The notes: generated by a model from the sequence alone, not told the origin. DNA of 6,630 nucleotides from an uncultured Oscillospiraceae bacterium (GCA_934457235.1 CAKSHT010000119.1:1-6630); one strand, 5' to 3'. Positions 1-6,482 are shown, counted from the first letter of the stretch. A program made the numbers and translations.

Positions 1-332
1 GTCATTATCTGAACGTCCATGTAGCCGTCCGGCATGAGCTGTACCATAAGCTCGCGGCAGGCTCCGCAGGGAGCGCCGGTCTTTCCGTCCGGCATTACCG
101 CCAGCACTCGCGTGATATGGCTCTCGCCGTTGGTTATCATATTGAATATCGCGTTGCGCTCCGCGCATATGCCGAGGGTAGAGCATGTGTCAACGCACAC
201 GCCGGTGTATATCCGTCCGCTATCCGACATCACCGCAGCTGCCACGCAGCCGGCTTCTATGTAATCCGATATCTTGCGGTCGTTCTGAACGGCTCTCGCC
301 GCTTCGTACATTCTGCTCCATACTTCGTCCAT
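1..332 (-). CDS. Cytidine-deaminase-family zinc hydrolase, partial (3' end beyond the left edge)
   Basis: The first 110 residues are visible, from ATG at 332-330. A GGAG ribosome binding site lies a few bases upstream (ACGGAGAAACT before ATG). Both zinc motifs of the cytidine deaminase fold are present: GICAERNA, with zinc ligand C56 and catalytic proton shuttle E58, and APCGACREL, with zinc ligands C89 and C92. Family members hydrolytically deaminate cytosine-type nucleosides in the cytoplasm as part of pyrimidine salvage. The segment before the CAE motif reads TGVCVDTCSTLG instead of the N-x-E-N-type nucleoside-binding motif of classical Cdd, so the substrate may differ; blasticidin-S-deaminase-like or other aminohydrolases are alternatives. 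For this reason no gene symbol is given. It lies downstream of the chemoreceptor in the same direction, with only about 20 bp between the intervening terminator and the start. No separate promoter is evident, so it may depend on read-through. Confidence 0.88.
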   Translation of the reverse strand, partial: MDEVWSRMYEAARAVQNDRKISDYIEAGCVAAAVMSDSGRIYTGVCVDTCSTLGICAERNAIFNMITNGESHITRVLAVMPDGKTGAPCGACRELMVQLMPDGYMDVQIM

Positions 333-350
333 AGTTTCTCCGTAATTCAC

Positions 351-380
351 AAAATGCGCCGTCTTTTCAGACGGCGCATT
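351..380 (-). terminator. Intrinsic terminator or attenuator between the chemoreceptor and deaminase genes
   Basis: A perfect 12-bp stem (AATGCGCCGTCT at 353-364 with AGACGGCGCATT at 369-380) closes a 4-nt loop. Read on the minus strand it is followed by a short TTTT run at 354-351. It begins 7 bp past the chemoreceptor stop codon, so it should end that transcript. The U-tract is short, so partial read-through into the deaminase is plausible. Confidence 0.8.
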
Positions 381-387
381 GCTTATT

Positions 388-2448
388 CTATACTCTGAGC
401 TTCTCAATCTGCTCCTTAAGCAGCCTTGCCTGTGCGGAAAGCTCCTCGCAGGAAGCCGCAGATTCCTCTGCCGTCGCGGAGTTCGTGGAGATTACCTGTG
501 ATATCTGCTCGATACCTACAGTAACCTGGTCCACCGCGTGTGCCTGCTGCTCTGCCGCCGCGGAGATATCCGCAACGAGCTGTGCGCTCTGTTTGGAAAG
601 CTCCGTTACCTGCTGGAGCGTTTCCGCTGTTCTGGACGCGATGTCCGAGCCGTTCTTCACCGCCTCGGTGGTCGCGGAGATCAGTGCACGAGTACTGTTC
701 GCGGACTCTGCGGATTTGGAAGCCAGGTTTCTTACCTCGTCAGCAACGACTGCAAAACCCTTGCCTGCTTCCCCGGCTCTCGCCGCCTCAATAGCCGCGT
801 TGAGCGCCAGGATATTGGTCTGGAACGCGATATCCTCAATGGTCTTGATGACATCGGAAATAGCCTCGGACTGCTTTTCGATCTCAGCCATCGCGTCAAG
901 CATGTTCTGCATCTCTGTGCTCTGCTTGAGCATCTGGTCGGAGCAGTTGTTAGTGAACTCACTCGCTCTTACAGCGTTATCTGCGGTCTTGCTGATGTTT
1001 CCGGAGATATCGCTGATGGTGGAGGAAAGCTCATCGACCGCAGTTGCCTGCTTCGTCGTACCCTCGGCAAGGAGCTGAGAGCCGTCCGCCATCTGCTGAG
1101 AGCCAGCCATTACATCGTTCGCGGAGGAATTCATGTTGTTTATAACGCCACTGAGAGTCTCCTTGATGCTGCGGAATGACTCGTTTATCTTCTCAAAGCT
1201 GCCGATATACTCCATTCCGGGCTGCGCAGAGAAATCGCCTGTGCCCATGCACTCAAGAACGCGTGAAATATCATCGACGTAGGAATGCAGAGTATGCTTG
1301 GCACCAGTGAGGTTTTCTGCGATGTGTCCCATTTCATCTCCGTGGAAGTTGAACTTCGTATCCTCTGCGTCCAGCTGACCGCTGCTGAGCTGACCGCATA
1401 TCTTTACAACCTCTGCGACAGGCTTCTTGACGAGCTTGTTCATGATATAAAGAATCAGGAACGCGATTATCACGCATACCACAGCCAGCACGATGACTTC
1501 AATAACAATGGTAAGCGCAAGCTCCTTATTGGTCGCTTCGGTGGAATAGCCTGAGAAATACGCACCGACAACGTTGCCGGAAATATCGGTCAACGGGCTG
1601 TAATTAACATAATATCCTACGCCATTGATGGTGGTCTGACCGATATAGGTATCGCCCGCCTGGAGCTGACTCCAGATGCCTGCGTCCATCTTGGTGCCGA
1701 TATTCCTCTCACCCTTGCTGTTGAGCATAGTGGTGTTGTATCTTGTGTCGCCGCTGAACAGTGTGATCTCTGCGCCGGTCTTTTCCTTGATATCCTGAGT
1801 GAAGCTCTCGGATACCAGATCGCTTGCAACTACCATTACGCCGCTCACGCCTACGTTATATGTGGCAACCGCGTACAGCTTTCCCTGGTCACAGATAACG
1901 CCGTTGAGTCCGGACATAGCCTTGCCGGTGTAATCCGTGCTGAGCGCGAAATTATCGCTCTGCCAGGAGATGTTGCCGTTCATCAGTATGTACGCGCCGG
2001 AGATGTTCGATGACTTGACGTTTGCGCCCCAGTTCACCGAAAGTATCTCGGGAGTCATGGTGCCGCTGGCTGTCATCAGCTTTGCAAGATCGCTGCACGT
2101 GGAGTTCTGTGCCTTGACCTCCGTTGCCAGTATCTGCACGCCGGTGCCGGTCTCGTCTTCGCGCAGTCCATTGACGAAATTCATGAACACGCCTGTCACC
2201 ACCATCGCCATAACGAGCGCAGCAACAACGGCTGTAACGCAGGAGATCAGCGTTATCTTAGTGCCGATCTTCATCGTCTTTTTCATCTTGATATTATTTA
2301 CAGCCTGTTCGGATCTCTCCTTGAACTTCTTCACCTTTTCAGACTTCGGAAGCCTGGGCGCCTTCGGAGGCTTCGGAGCTTTGGGAGCCTTTGCGGGCTT
2401 AGGAGTTTTTTTCGGCTTGTCATTTGATTTCATCAGTAGTTTTTTCAT
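388..2448 (-). CDS. Methyl-accepting chemotaxis protein with Cache-type sensor
   Basis: This is a 686-residue membrane chemoreceptor that should signal to CheA/CheW in the motility system. In order it has: a Lys/Pro/Ala-rich cytoplasmic tail (about 1-60); TM1 (about 65-90); an extracellular region of about 220 residues whose second half looks like a Cache domain ([16 protein letters not shown], then G-rich segments ending [17 protein letters not shown]); TM2 (about 312-336); a HAMP domain (about 337-390); a second HAMP-like linker (about 394-433); and the signalling domain, with its conserved hairpin tip at about 537-576 ([19 protein letters not shown], then [13 protein letters not shown]). 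The C-terminus ends in IEKLRV and carries no CheR-tethering pentapeptide. I chose ATG at 2448-2446, which has an AGGT-type site upstream. An in-frame GTG at 2469 would add 7 residues but lacks a ribosome binding site. The ligand cannot be told from sequence. A sigma-D promoter lies upstream. Confidence 0.95.
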   Translation of the reverse strand: MKKLLMKSNDKPKKTPKPAKAPKAPKPPKAPRLPKSEKVKKFKERSEQAVNNIKMKKTMKIGTKITLISCVTAVVAALVMAMVVTGVFMNFVNGLREDETGTGVQILATEVKAQNSTCSDLAKLMTASGTMTPEILSVNWGANVKSSNISGAYILMNGNISWQSDNFALSTDYTGKAMSGLNGVICDQGKLYAVATYNVGVSGVMVVASDLVSESFTQDIKEKTGAEITLFSGDTRYNTTMLNSKGERNIGTKMDAGIWSQLQAGDTYIGQTTINGVGYYVNYSPLTDISGNVVGAYFSGYSTEATNKELALTIVIEVIVLAVVCVIIAFLILYIMNKLVKKPVAEVVKICGQLSSGQLDAEDTKFNFHGDEMGHIAENLTGAKHTLHSYVDDISRVLECMGTGDFSAQPGMEYIGSFEKINESFRSIKETLSGVINNMNSSANDVMAGSQQMADGSQLLAEGTTKQATAVDELSSTISDISGNISKTADNAVRASEFTNNCSDQMLKQSTEMQNMLDAMAEIEKQSEAISDVIKTIEDIAFQTNILALNAAIEAARAGEAGKGFAVVADEVRNLASKSAESANSTRALISATTEAVKNGSDIASRTAETLQQVTELSKQSAQLVADISAAAEQQAHAVDQVTVGIEQISQVISTNSATAEESAASCEELSAQARLLKEQIEKLRV
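2347..2409 (-). repeat. Seven degenerate 9-bp units coding for K-x-P triplets in the chemoreceptor tail
   Basis: Residues 14-34 of the chemoreceptor divide into triplets [21 protein letters not shown]. At DNA level this is a degenerate 9-bp period, read on the plus strand as variants of GGAGCCTTC. Such a basic, proline-rich, probably disordered tail before TM1 is not part of the standard chemoreceptor architecture. Its role is unknown. Confidence 0.8.
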
Positions 2449-2522
2449 GGGGTTTACCTGACCTTTCACTGTGAGTAAATGTCTGTGTAATGCTTTACAT
2501 AATCCTCAGATACACTTCTCGT

Positions 2523-2564
2523 TATAGTGTATATCGGCAGATTATTTATTTTTTTTACACTATA
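2523..2564. repeat. Nine-bp inverted repeat enclosing the sigma-D promoter
   Basis: TATAGTGTA (2523-2531) and its exact complement TACACTATA (2556-2564) are separated by 24 bp. One arm overlaps the downstream edge of the -10 box and the expected start point; the other overlaps the -35 box. The 33-bp centre-to-centre distance is about three helical turns. It could be a pair of operator half-sites or chance in AT-rich DNA. Confidence 0.4.
2531..2557 (-). promoter_or_regulatory. Sigma-D (flagellar sigma-28) promoter of the chemoreceptor gene
   Basis: On the minus strand, TAAA (2557-2554) is followed after exactly 15 nt by GCCGATAT (2538-2531). This matches the Bacillus subtilis SigD consensus TAAA-N14-16-GCCGATAT. 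Transcription would start near 2524 and give a leader of about 75 nt before the ATG at 2448. The match puts the chemoreceptor in the late flagellar/motility regulon. Confidence 0.85.
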
Positions 2565-2589
2565 CTCGGTAAATTCTACGATAATTCAC

Positions 2590-2614
2590 ATAAACCGCAA
2601 ATGTTGTGGTTTAT
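2590..2614 (+). terminator. Hairpin with T-rich flank in the divergent spacer, possible terminator
   Basis: An 11-bp stem with one G-T wobble (2590-2600 with 2604-2614) closes an ATG triloop. On the plus strand it is followed by a T-rich stretch (2611-2630) interrupted by other bases. It could stop rightward antisense transcription before yqfC. No rightward gene precedes it in the window, so the function is uncertain. Confidence 0.35.
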
Positions 2615-2637
2615 CTTTCCTTTATTTTTACCTGAAG

Positions 2638-2666
2638 TTATCATAACGAAAAAACCAGCATATAAT
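2638..2666 (+). promoter_or_regulatory. Candidate promoter of yqfCD (sigma-A-like spacing, sigma-E-like -10)
   Basis: TATAAT (2661-2666) is preceded after 17 nt by TTATCA (2638-2643), which matches the sigma-A -35 at four of six positions. The same -10 read as CATATAAT (2659-2666) differs at one base from the sigma-E -10 CATACAAT, which is relevant because yqfCD belongs to the mother-cell sporulation regulon in Bacillus subtilis. The best sigma-E-like -35, TCATAAC at 2641-2647, lies only 11 nt away, shorter than usual. The sigma factor is therefore undecided. Confidence 0.45.
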
Positions 2667-2699
2667 TCGCTGTAGGACAAGGTTCACGGAGGGATAACT

Positions 2700-2978
2700 A
2701 TGGGAATAAAAAGCAGACTGACAGAACTTGGCGAGCTTCCCTGGCGGCATTCTGTGGTGACGCTGCGGGACGGCTGCGACCTGTGCGCGGAAAACTGCAC
2801 CGCCGTAGTCGGCTGCACCGACTGCACCGACAACGGAGAGATAGTACTCAAGCTGCGCTGCAGCGGGACAGAGCGTCTTATGCGCGTCTGCGGCAGCGAC
2901 CTTATCCTTGAGAGCTACGGAGCATACGGCGTCCGGATAACCGGGGGAATCACATCAGTGGCATTCATTGAGCTGTAA
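2700..2978 (+). CDS. yqfC: Sporulation protein YqfC (YabP/YqfC family)
   Basis: A 92-residue protein, the usual length for YqfC. The start is ATG 2700, with GGAGGG at 2688-2693 and a 6-nt spacer. The pattern fits the family: an ELP segment near the N-terminus, a short beta-rich core, then RVCGSDLILESYG and RITGGITSVAFIEL, which align with the conserved 'I-G-L-I ... I-G-I-x-x-I-x-F' end. The tight link to yqfD (18-bp gap) supports the call. YqfC is a small protein made in the mother cell during endospore formation; its biochemical role is not established. Oddly, it has seven cysteines in 92 residues (26, 29, 33, 39, 42, 54, 64), including two C-x2-C pairs. One of these pairs lies in a short tandem DNA duplication at 2813-2830. 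Confidence 0.8.
   Translation: MGIKSRLTELGELPWRHSVVTLRDGCDLCAENCTAVVGCTDCTDNGEIVLKLRCSGTERLMRVCGSDLILESYGAYGVRITGGITSVAFIEL
2813..2830 (+). repeat. Tandem 9-bp duplication within yqfC
   Basis: CTGCACCGA occurs twice head to tail (2813-2821 and 2822-2830) and encodes the in-frame CTDCTD segment. A partial third relative, CTGCACCG, lies at 2795-2802. The repeat doubles a cysteine and looks like a small slippage or duplication product. Confidence 0.75.
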
Positions 2979-2996
2979 AAAAGGAGTGAACGCACC

Positions 2997-4181
2997 ATGG
3001 CTGAAAAAATCAGCGGAATGTGGCTTGGCAGGGTTGAATTCAGAGGCTTCGGCGGATATCCGGAAAAGATGGCGTCAACGCTGATAAGCTCCGGCGTTCA
3101 GCTGCGGCGGCTGAAATTCGGGGACGGCACAATAAGCGGTATCGTATCCCCCGCGGACTACTGGACTACCGCAGCGACGGCACACAAATACGGCGTGCGT
3201 ATCCGCGCCGGGAAGCGCCGCGGGCTGTATTTCACGGCGATGCGCTACAGCCGGCGTGTCGGGCTGTACATAGGCGCACTTGCGTTCATCATGATACTTG
3301 CGGTCAACAGCAGCCGGATACAGGACATTGATCTTGAAAGCACCGACATACTGACAGCGGGTCAGCGCTCGCAGATAATGACGATACTTGACGAATGCGG
3401 CATACGTCCCGGAAGTTCCGTCCGCGCCGACACTCAGTACGCGGAACGTCGGCTGATGCTTGAGATACCGGAAGCCTCCTGGGTCAAGATATCCATGGAG
3501 GGATTCCGCGCCGTCGCAAGAGTGGAAATGGTAACTGAGAAGCCGGAAATGCTTAACTCCGATGTTCCATGTAATCTCGTGGCCACCAGGGCGGCGGCGA
3601 TAGTATCGCACGTTGTCCGTGACGGGACGCTCTCGGCGGAGACCGGCAGCGGCGTACCAGCGGGCGGGCTTCTCGTCAGCGGTATAGTCGCCGACGGCGC
3701 CGGGAACATAACCTATCACCATGCAAGCGCCGATATCATCGGGGAGTTCACCGAAACGCAGGAATTCTACGTACCATACCGCGAGACCGTGCAGCTTGCG
3801 GACGGAGAAGTCACGGAGTTCTCCTGGCTGGAATTTGAGGACGACAGCCTGCCGCTGTTCTTCGGCAATGTGGACGTTCCGGACGCAGTCTATTCCGAGC
3901 AGACGGAGCCTGTGATGCTCTTTGGATACAAGACCCCGCTTTCGATACGCCGCGGGACATTTACCGCCATGCGCAGCGTGGAAATAGTGCGCTCCGCTGA
4001 CAACTGCATAACCGAGCTTTCCCGGCGGCAGAGCGATTTTGAAGAGAATTTCTACAGCGATTACGAAATAGTATCCTGCGAAAAAACCGCCCTCCCGGAG
4101 GAGGACGGAATACGTCTTACTGCTATTTATACCCTGCGCGGAGATATCGTTCAGGAGCAGGAAATATTCTTCGCTGACTGA
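2997..4181 (+). CDS. yqfD: Sporulation membrane protein YqfD
   Basis: A 394-residue protein, close to the roughly 400 residues usual for YqfD. The start is ATG 2997, with GGAG at 2983-2986. In order: a cytoplasmic N-terminal part (1-85) with the family's G-x-x-x-E-K ... L-I-x-x-G-V segment; one membrane span at about 88-103 (GLYIGALAFIMILAV); a POTRA/FtsQ-like segment at about 110-185 (ILDECGIRPGS, then ASWVKISMEGFRAVARVEMVTEKPE); and a C-terminal region opening with CNLVATRAAAIVSHVVRDG and GLLVSGIV, which match the conserved 'NIVA-G-I' and 'LVSG' blocks. The family is needed for normal sporulation in Bacillus and resembles spore-envelope assembly proteins; its exact activity is not known. 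It is cotranscribed with yqfC. The usual downstream neighbour phoH is absent; topB converges instead. Codons near the 3' end also carry the topB terminator. Confidence 0.9.
   Translation: MAEKISGMWLGRVEFRGFGGYPEKMASTLISSGVQLRRLKFGDGTISGIVSPADYWTTAATAHKYGVRIRAGKRRGLYFTAMRYSRRVGLYIGALAFIMILAVNSSRIQDIDLESTDILTAGQRSQIMTILDECGIRPGSSVRADTQYAERRLMLEIPEASWVKISMEGFRAVARVEMVTEKPEMLNSDVPCNLVATRAAAIVSHVVRDGTLSAETGSGVPAGGLLVSGIVADGAGNITYHHASADIIGEFTETQEFYVPYRETVQLADGEVTEFSWLEFEDDSLPLFFGNVDVPDAVYSEQTEPVMLFGYKTPLSIRRGTFTAMRSVEIVRSADNCITELSRRQSDFEENFYSDYEIVSCEKTALPEEDGIRLTAIYTLRGDIVQEQEIFFAD
4081..4108 (-). terminator. Intrinsic terminator of topB nested in the yqfD coding sequence
   Basis: On the minus strand, CCGTCCTCC (4108-4100) pairs over nine positions with GGAGGGCGG (4095-4087), with one T-G wobble, around a TCCG tetraloop. 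Six Ts follow immediately (4086-4081). This is a textbook Rho-independent terminator about 75 nt past the topB stop codon. The same bases encode residues 362-371 of YqfD on the other strand. Confidence 0.85.
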
Positions 4182-6263
4182 TCACTTTTCGCGCTCCACG
4201 CGTACCTTTCCGTCAACAAGTACCAGCTTTCCGCTGTAGGTGCTGCCGTCCTGGGCGGTGAAGCCCTTGAGCACGATGGAGCTTCCCTTTTCCAGTATGC
4301 GCTTTGCCTGGGTGGGGGTTATCTCCTTGCCGAACTTCTCCTTCATGAAAAAGAATCCGCAGGCGCCGCGGCTGTCCTCACACGAATAGGACTTCTGGAA
4401 CTCGTATACGTTCTTGCCGCACACCGGGCACTTCCCCACTACCGGGAGTCTGGAAAATCTGAACGGATTGTTCTCCCTGGTGGTCTCTCCGGCATTATCC
4501 TTTATGAGCTGCTTTGTGAACTCCGTCATTTCCCGCAGGAACTGCTGGTCGTCCGCCTCGCCACGGGCTATCTTCTGGAGTGTGCTCTCCCACTCGGCGG
4601 TCATCGCCGGGGACTTCACCTTTTCCGGAACCACGTCTATCACCCTTATCCCCTTGTCCGTCGGGATAAGCTGCTTGCCCTTGCGCTCTACGTACTGGCG
4701 CTTCACCAGAGTTTCGATTATCGCCGCGCGGGTCGCCGGGGTGCCCAGCCCCTTTTTTTCTAAATCGTCATCGTCGCTGTAGCTATCGGAGCCTGCGCGC
4801 TCCATCGCGGAAAGGAGCATGTCCTCAGTGTAGCGCTTCGGTGGAGTGGTCTTGTGATCCAGCAGCTTCACGGATTTCACGGCGATCTCTCCGCCCTCTA
4901 TCAGCGGCGGGAGCACGCCTGACGGCTCGTCGCTGTCGTCGTCCTCATCCTTGACAAGTCCTTTCAGATTTGCCTTGATTGAAGCCTCAAGCTGCTTCCA
5001 GCCACCCTGTACTGTAGTCTTTCCGCGGGCGGTGAAATCCCTGCCGCCGCACTCCAGCACTGCGGTAACTGTGTCACTGACATTTACCGGAGAAACCGCC
5101 AGCAGCAGGCGTATAGCCACCAGCGACAGGACGTTCCAGCAGTCCTCCGGAAGGCGGCTGAAATCATACCGCACGATCTCCCTTGTCGGAAGAAGCGCAT
5201 GGTGGTCGCTCACCTTGTCGTTGTTTATGAGCCGCTTTATATCCGGTGTGATGTTCTGTGCGTCATAATCCGCGCCGAATTTGAACGTACGCGCCGTCAG
5301 CCTTACCATCTCGGCGGCGGTGCTTTCCATGTCGTCGGTTATGTAACAGCTGTCCGTTCTGGGATAAGTCAGCAGTTTGTTTTCGTAGAGCTTCTGGGCG
5401 CAGTCCAGCGTCTGCTGCGCGGTGTAGCCGTAAAGCTTGTTCGCATCGCGCTGGAGGGACGTCAGATCGTACAGCTTCGGGGGATTCGCATTCTTCTGCT
5501 CCCTTGACACGGACTTCACGACCGCGGTCTTTCCGCACTGCTCTGCCGCGGCTTCTGCCTCCAGCGGAGCTATCTTGTCGCTTTCCGCCTTGAATTTACC
5601 GCAGTTCAGCTCCAGAGTGAAATATCTCGCCGCAGCGAACTGCTGTATCTTCTTTTCGCGCTCCACAAGCATTGCGAGCGTAGGAGTCTGGACTCTGCCG
5701 ACTGAAAGCAGGCTGCGGTACTTTACGGTGAACAGCTGCGTTGCGTTCATGCCGACTATCCAGTCCGCCTTATTGCGCGCAAGTCCGCTGCGGTAGAGCG
5801 CGTCGTACTCGCTTCCCGGACGTAAATGCTGAAATCCCTCACGCACAGCCTCGTCAGTCATGGAGCTTATCCACAGGCGCGAAAACGGCTTGGTGCAGCC
5901 TGCCTGGTAATATACGTAACGGAACACGCATTCGCCCTCGCGTCCGGCGTCGGTGGCGCATATCAGCCCGTCAACGTCGGGCCGCTGCATAAGTCCCTTG
6001 AGTATCTCGAACTGCGCGGCGGTGCTCTCCGGAACGATCCACTTGAACTCCTCCGGGAGTATCGGCAGATTGGAGAGCTTCCAGGGCTTGGCGTATCGCT
6101 TGTCGTAATCCTCCGGTGCCGCCAGGGTCACGAGATGCCCGAAGCACCAGCTTACGATATATCCGTTTCCCTCCGTGTAGCCATCGCCGCGGTTACGGTT
6201 TGCGCCGATCACCTTTGCGATAGTGTTTCCGACCGAGGGCTTCTCTGCAATTACAAGTTTCAT
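4182..6263 (-). CDS. topB: DNA topoisomerase III (type IA)
   Basis: A 693-residue type IA topoisomerase, which relaxes and decatenates DNA through a transient 5'-phosphotyrosine link. The start is ATG 6263-6261 with AAGGA just upstream; an in-frame TTG at 6290 is less likely. The N-terminal TOPRIM domain has E7 in VIAEKPSVG and the DAGREGE motif at 105-111. The core carries SVGRVQTPTLAML (about 187-199), the active-site tyrosine Y300 in LLTYPRTDS, VSDHHALLPT (about 351-360) and GLGTPATRA (about 505-513). The C-terminus has a zinc ribbon (C612, C615, C628, C635) followed by a Topo C-terminal repeat ending at KVRVEREK. DAGREGE rather than DxDREGE is normal for Firmicute TopB. From memory, the closest pattern is the TopB group common in clostridial conjugative elements, but no other element genes are present here. 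No clear promoter is visible. Confidence 0.96.
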   Translation of the reverse strand: MKLVIAEKPSVGNTIAKVIGANRNRGDGYTEGNGYIVSWCFGHLVTLAAPEDYDKRYAKPWKLSNLPILPEEFKWIVPESTAAQFEILKGLMQRPDVDGLICATDAGREGECVFRYVYYQAGCTKPFSRLWISSMTDEAVREGFQHLRPGSEYDALYRSGLARNKADWIVGMNATQLFTVKYRSLLSVGRVQTPTLAMLVEREKKIQQFAAARYFTLELNCGKFKAESDKIAPLEAEAAAEQCGKTAVVKSVSREQKNANPPKLYDLTSLQRDANKLYGYTAQQTLDCAQKLYENKLLTYPRTDSCYITDDMESTAAEMVRLTARTFKFGADYDAQNITPDIKRLINNDKVSDHHALLPTREIVRYDFSRLPEDCWNVLSLVAIRLLLAVSPVNVSDTVTAVLECGGRDFTARGKTTVQGGWKQLEASIKANLKGLVKDEDDDSDEPSGVLPPLIEGGEIAVKSVKLLDHKTTPPKRYTEDMLLSAMERAGSDSYSDDDDLEKKGLGTPATRAAIIETLVKRQYVERKGKQLIPTDKGIRVIDVVPEKVKSPAMTAEWESTLQKIARGEADDQQFLREMTEFTKQLIKDNAGETTRENNPFRFSRLPVVGKCPVCGKNVYEFQKSYSCEDSRGACGFFFMKEKFGKEITPTQAKRILEKGSSIVLKGFTAQDGSTYSGKLVLVDGKVRVEREK

Positions 6264-6277
6264 GAGATATCCTTTCA

Positions 6278-6301
6278 CCCGGCTTGACAACCGGGATTTT
6301 T
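6278..6301 (+). promoter_or_regulatory. Hairpin between topB and the small membrane protein gene
   Basis: CCCGG (6278-6282) and CCGGG (6291-6295) flank an 8-nt loop. On the plus strand they are followed by ATTTTT. The -35 box of the small gene's promoter sits in the loop. On the minus strand the hairpin lies in the topB leader, just upstream of its AAGGA site. It could be a weak plus-strand terminator, an operator or a leader structure. Confidence 0.35.
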
Positions 6302-6312
6302 GATGTTACAAT
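6284..6312 (+). promoter_or_regulatory. Strong sigma-A promoter of the small membrane protein gene
   Basis: TTGACA (6284-6289) is followed after 17 nt by TACAAT (6307-6312). A TG at 6304-6305, one base before the hexamer, makes it an extended -10. Transcription should start near 6319, about 20 nt before the ATG at 6340. Confidence 0.8.
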
Positions 6313-6339
6313 AAGAGCAGTAAAATACGGAGGTGCACC

Positions 6340-6468
6340 ATGGCTAAACGAGAAGAAGAACGCAAAAAGAACCAGGAAAAGCTCCGCCGCAGAGTCATCA
6401 TCAACTGGATAATCTGCGGTGCATCGCTTGCTGCGATAATCGTGCTCCGGATCATGTCGAAGCAGTGA
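6340..6468 (+). CDS. Small single-span membrane protein of unknown function (42 aa)
   Basis: The reading frame opens with ATG 6340, 5 nt after GGAGGT (6329-6334), a near-ideal ribosome binding site, and ends at TGA 6466-6468. It sits directly behind a near-consensus promoter, which makes it a believable gene despite its size. The first 18 residues are strongly charged and mostly basic (MAKREEERKKNQEKLRRR). They are followed by a hydrophobic span at about 19-36 (VIINWIICGASLAAIIVL) and a short tail, RIMSKQ. By the positive-inside rule the N-terminus should be cytoplasmic. I do not recognise a family. A small regulatory or accessory membrane peptide is possible; a toxin of the type I kind is less likely because no antisense promoter is evident opposite it. 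Confidence 0.72.
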   Translation: MAKREEERKKNQEKLRRRVIINWIICGASLAAIIVLRIMSKQ

Positions 6469-6482
6469 CCTGGCAATATAAT

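Noticed and set aside
485..1179. Long open frames on the plus strand opposite the chemoreceptor gene
   Set aside because: They are antisense shadows of a clearly conserved coding sequence, with low-complexity products and no ribosome binding sites.
2486..2499. Dyad TGTAA-TGCT-TTACA in the chemoreceptor leader
   Set aside because: The arms are only 5 bp in AT-rich DNA and match no operator I can name with confidence.
3075..3722. Minus-strand frame of about 215 codons opposite yqfD
   Set aside because: It lies wholly antisense to the recognisable YqfD sequence and its product shows no family features.
4187..4310. Candidate plus-strand terminators for yqfD, such as CGCG-CTCCA-CGCG or GAAGC...GCTTC followed by CCTTTT
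   Set aside because: The stems are only 4-5 bp with poor or distant T-tracts, too weak to call as terminators.
5920..5960. TOPRIM motif reads DAGREGE, with Gly in place of the second Asp of DxD
   Set aside because: Bacillus-type TopB proteins carry the same DAGREGE motif, so this is normal for the Firmicute family and not a lost catalytic residue.
4182..6263. topB as a sign of an integrative conjugative element, next to a tRNA gene that could be an attachment site
   Set aside because: No integrase, relaxase, transfer gene or repeated tRNA end is seen. The base composition resembles the neighbours, and TopB is also a normal chromosomal enzyme.
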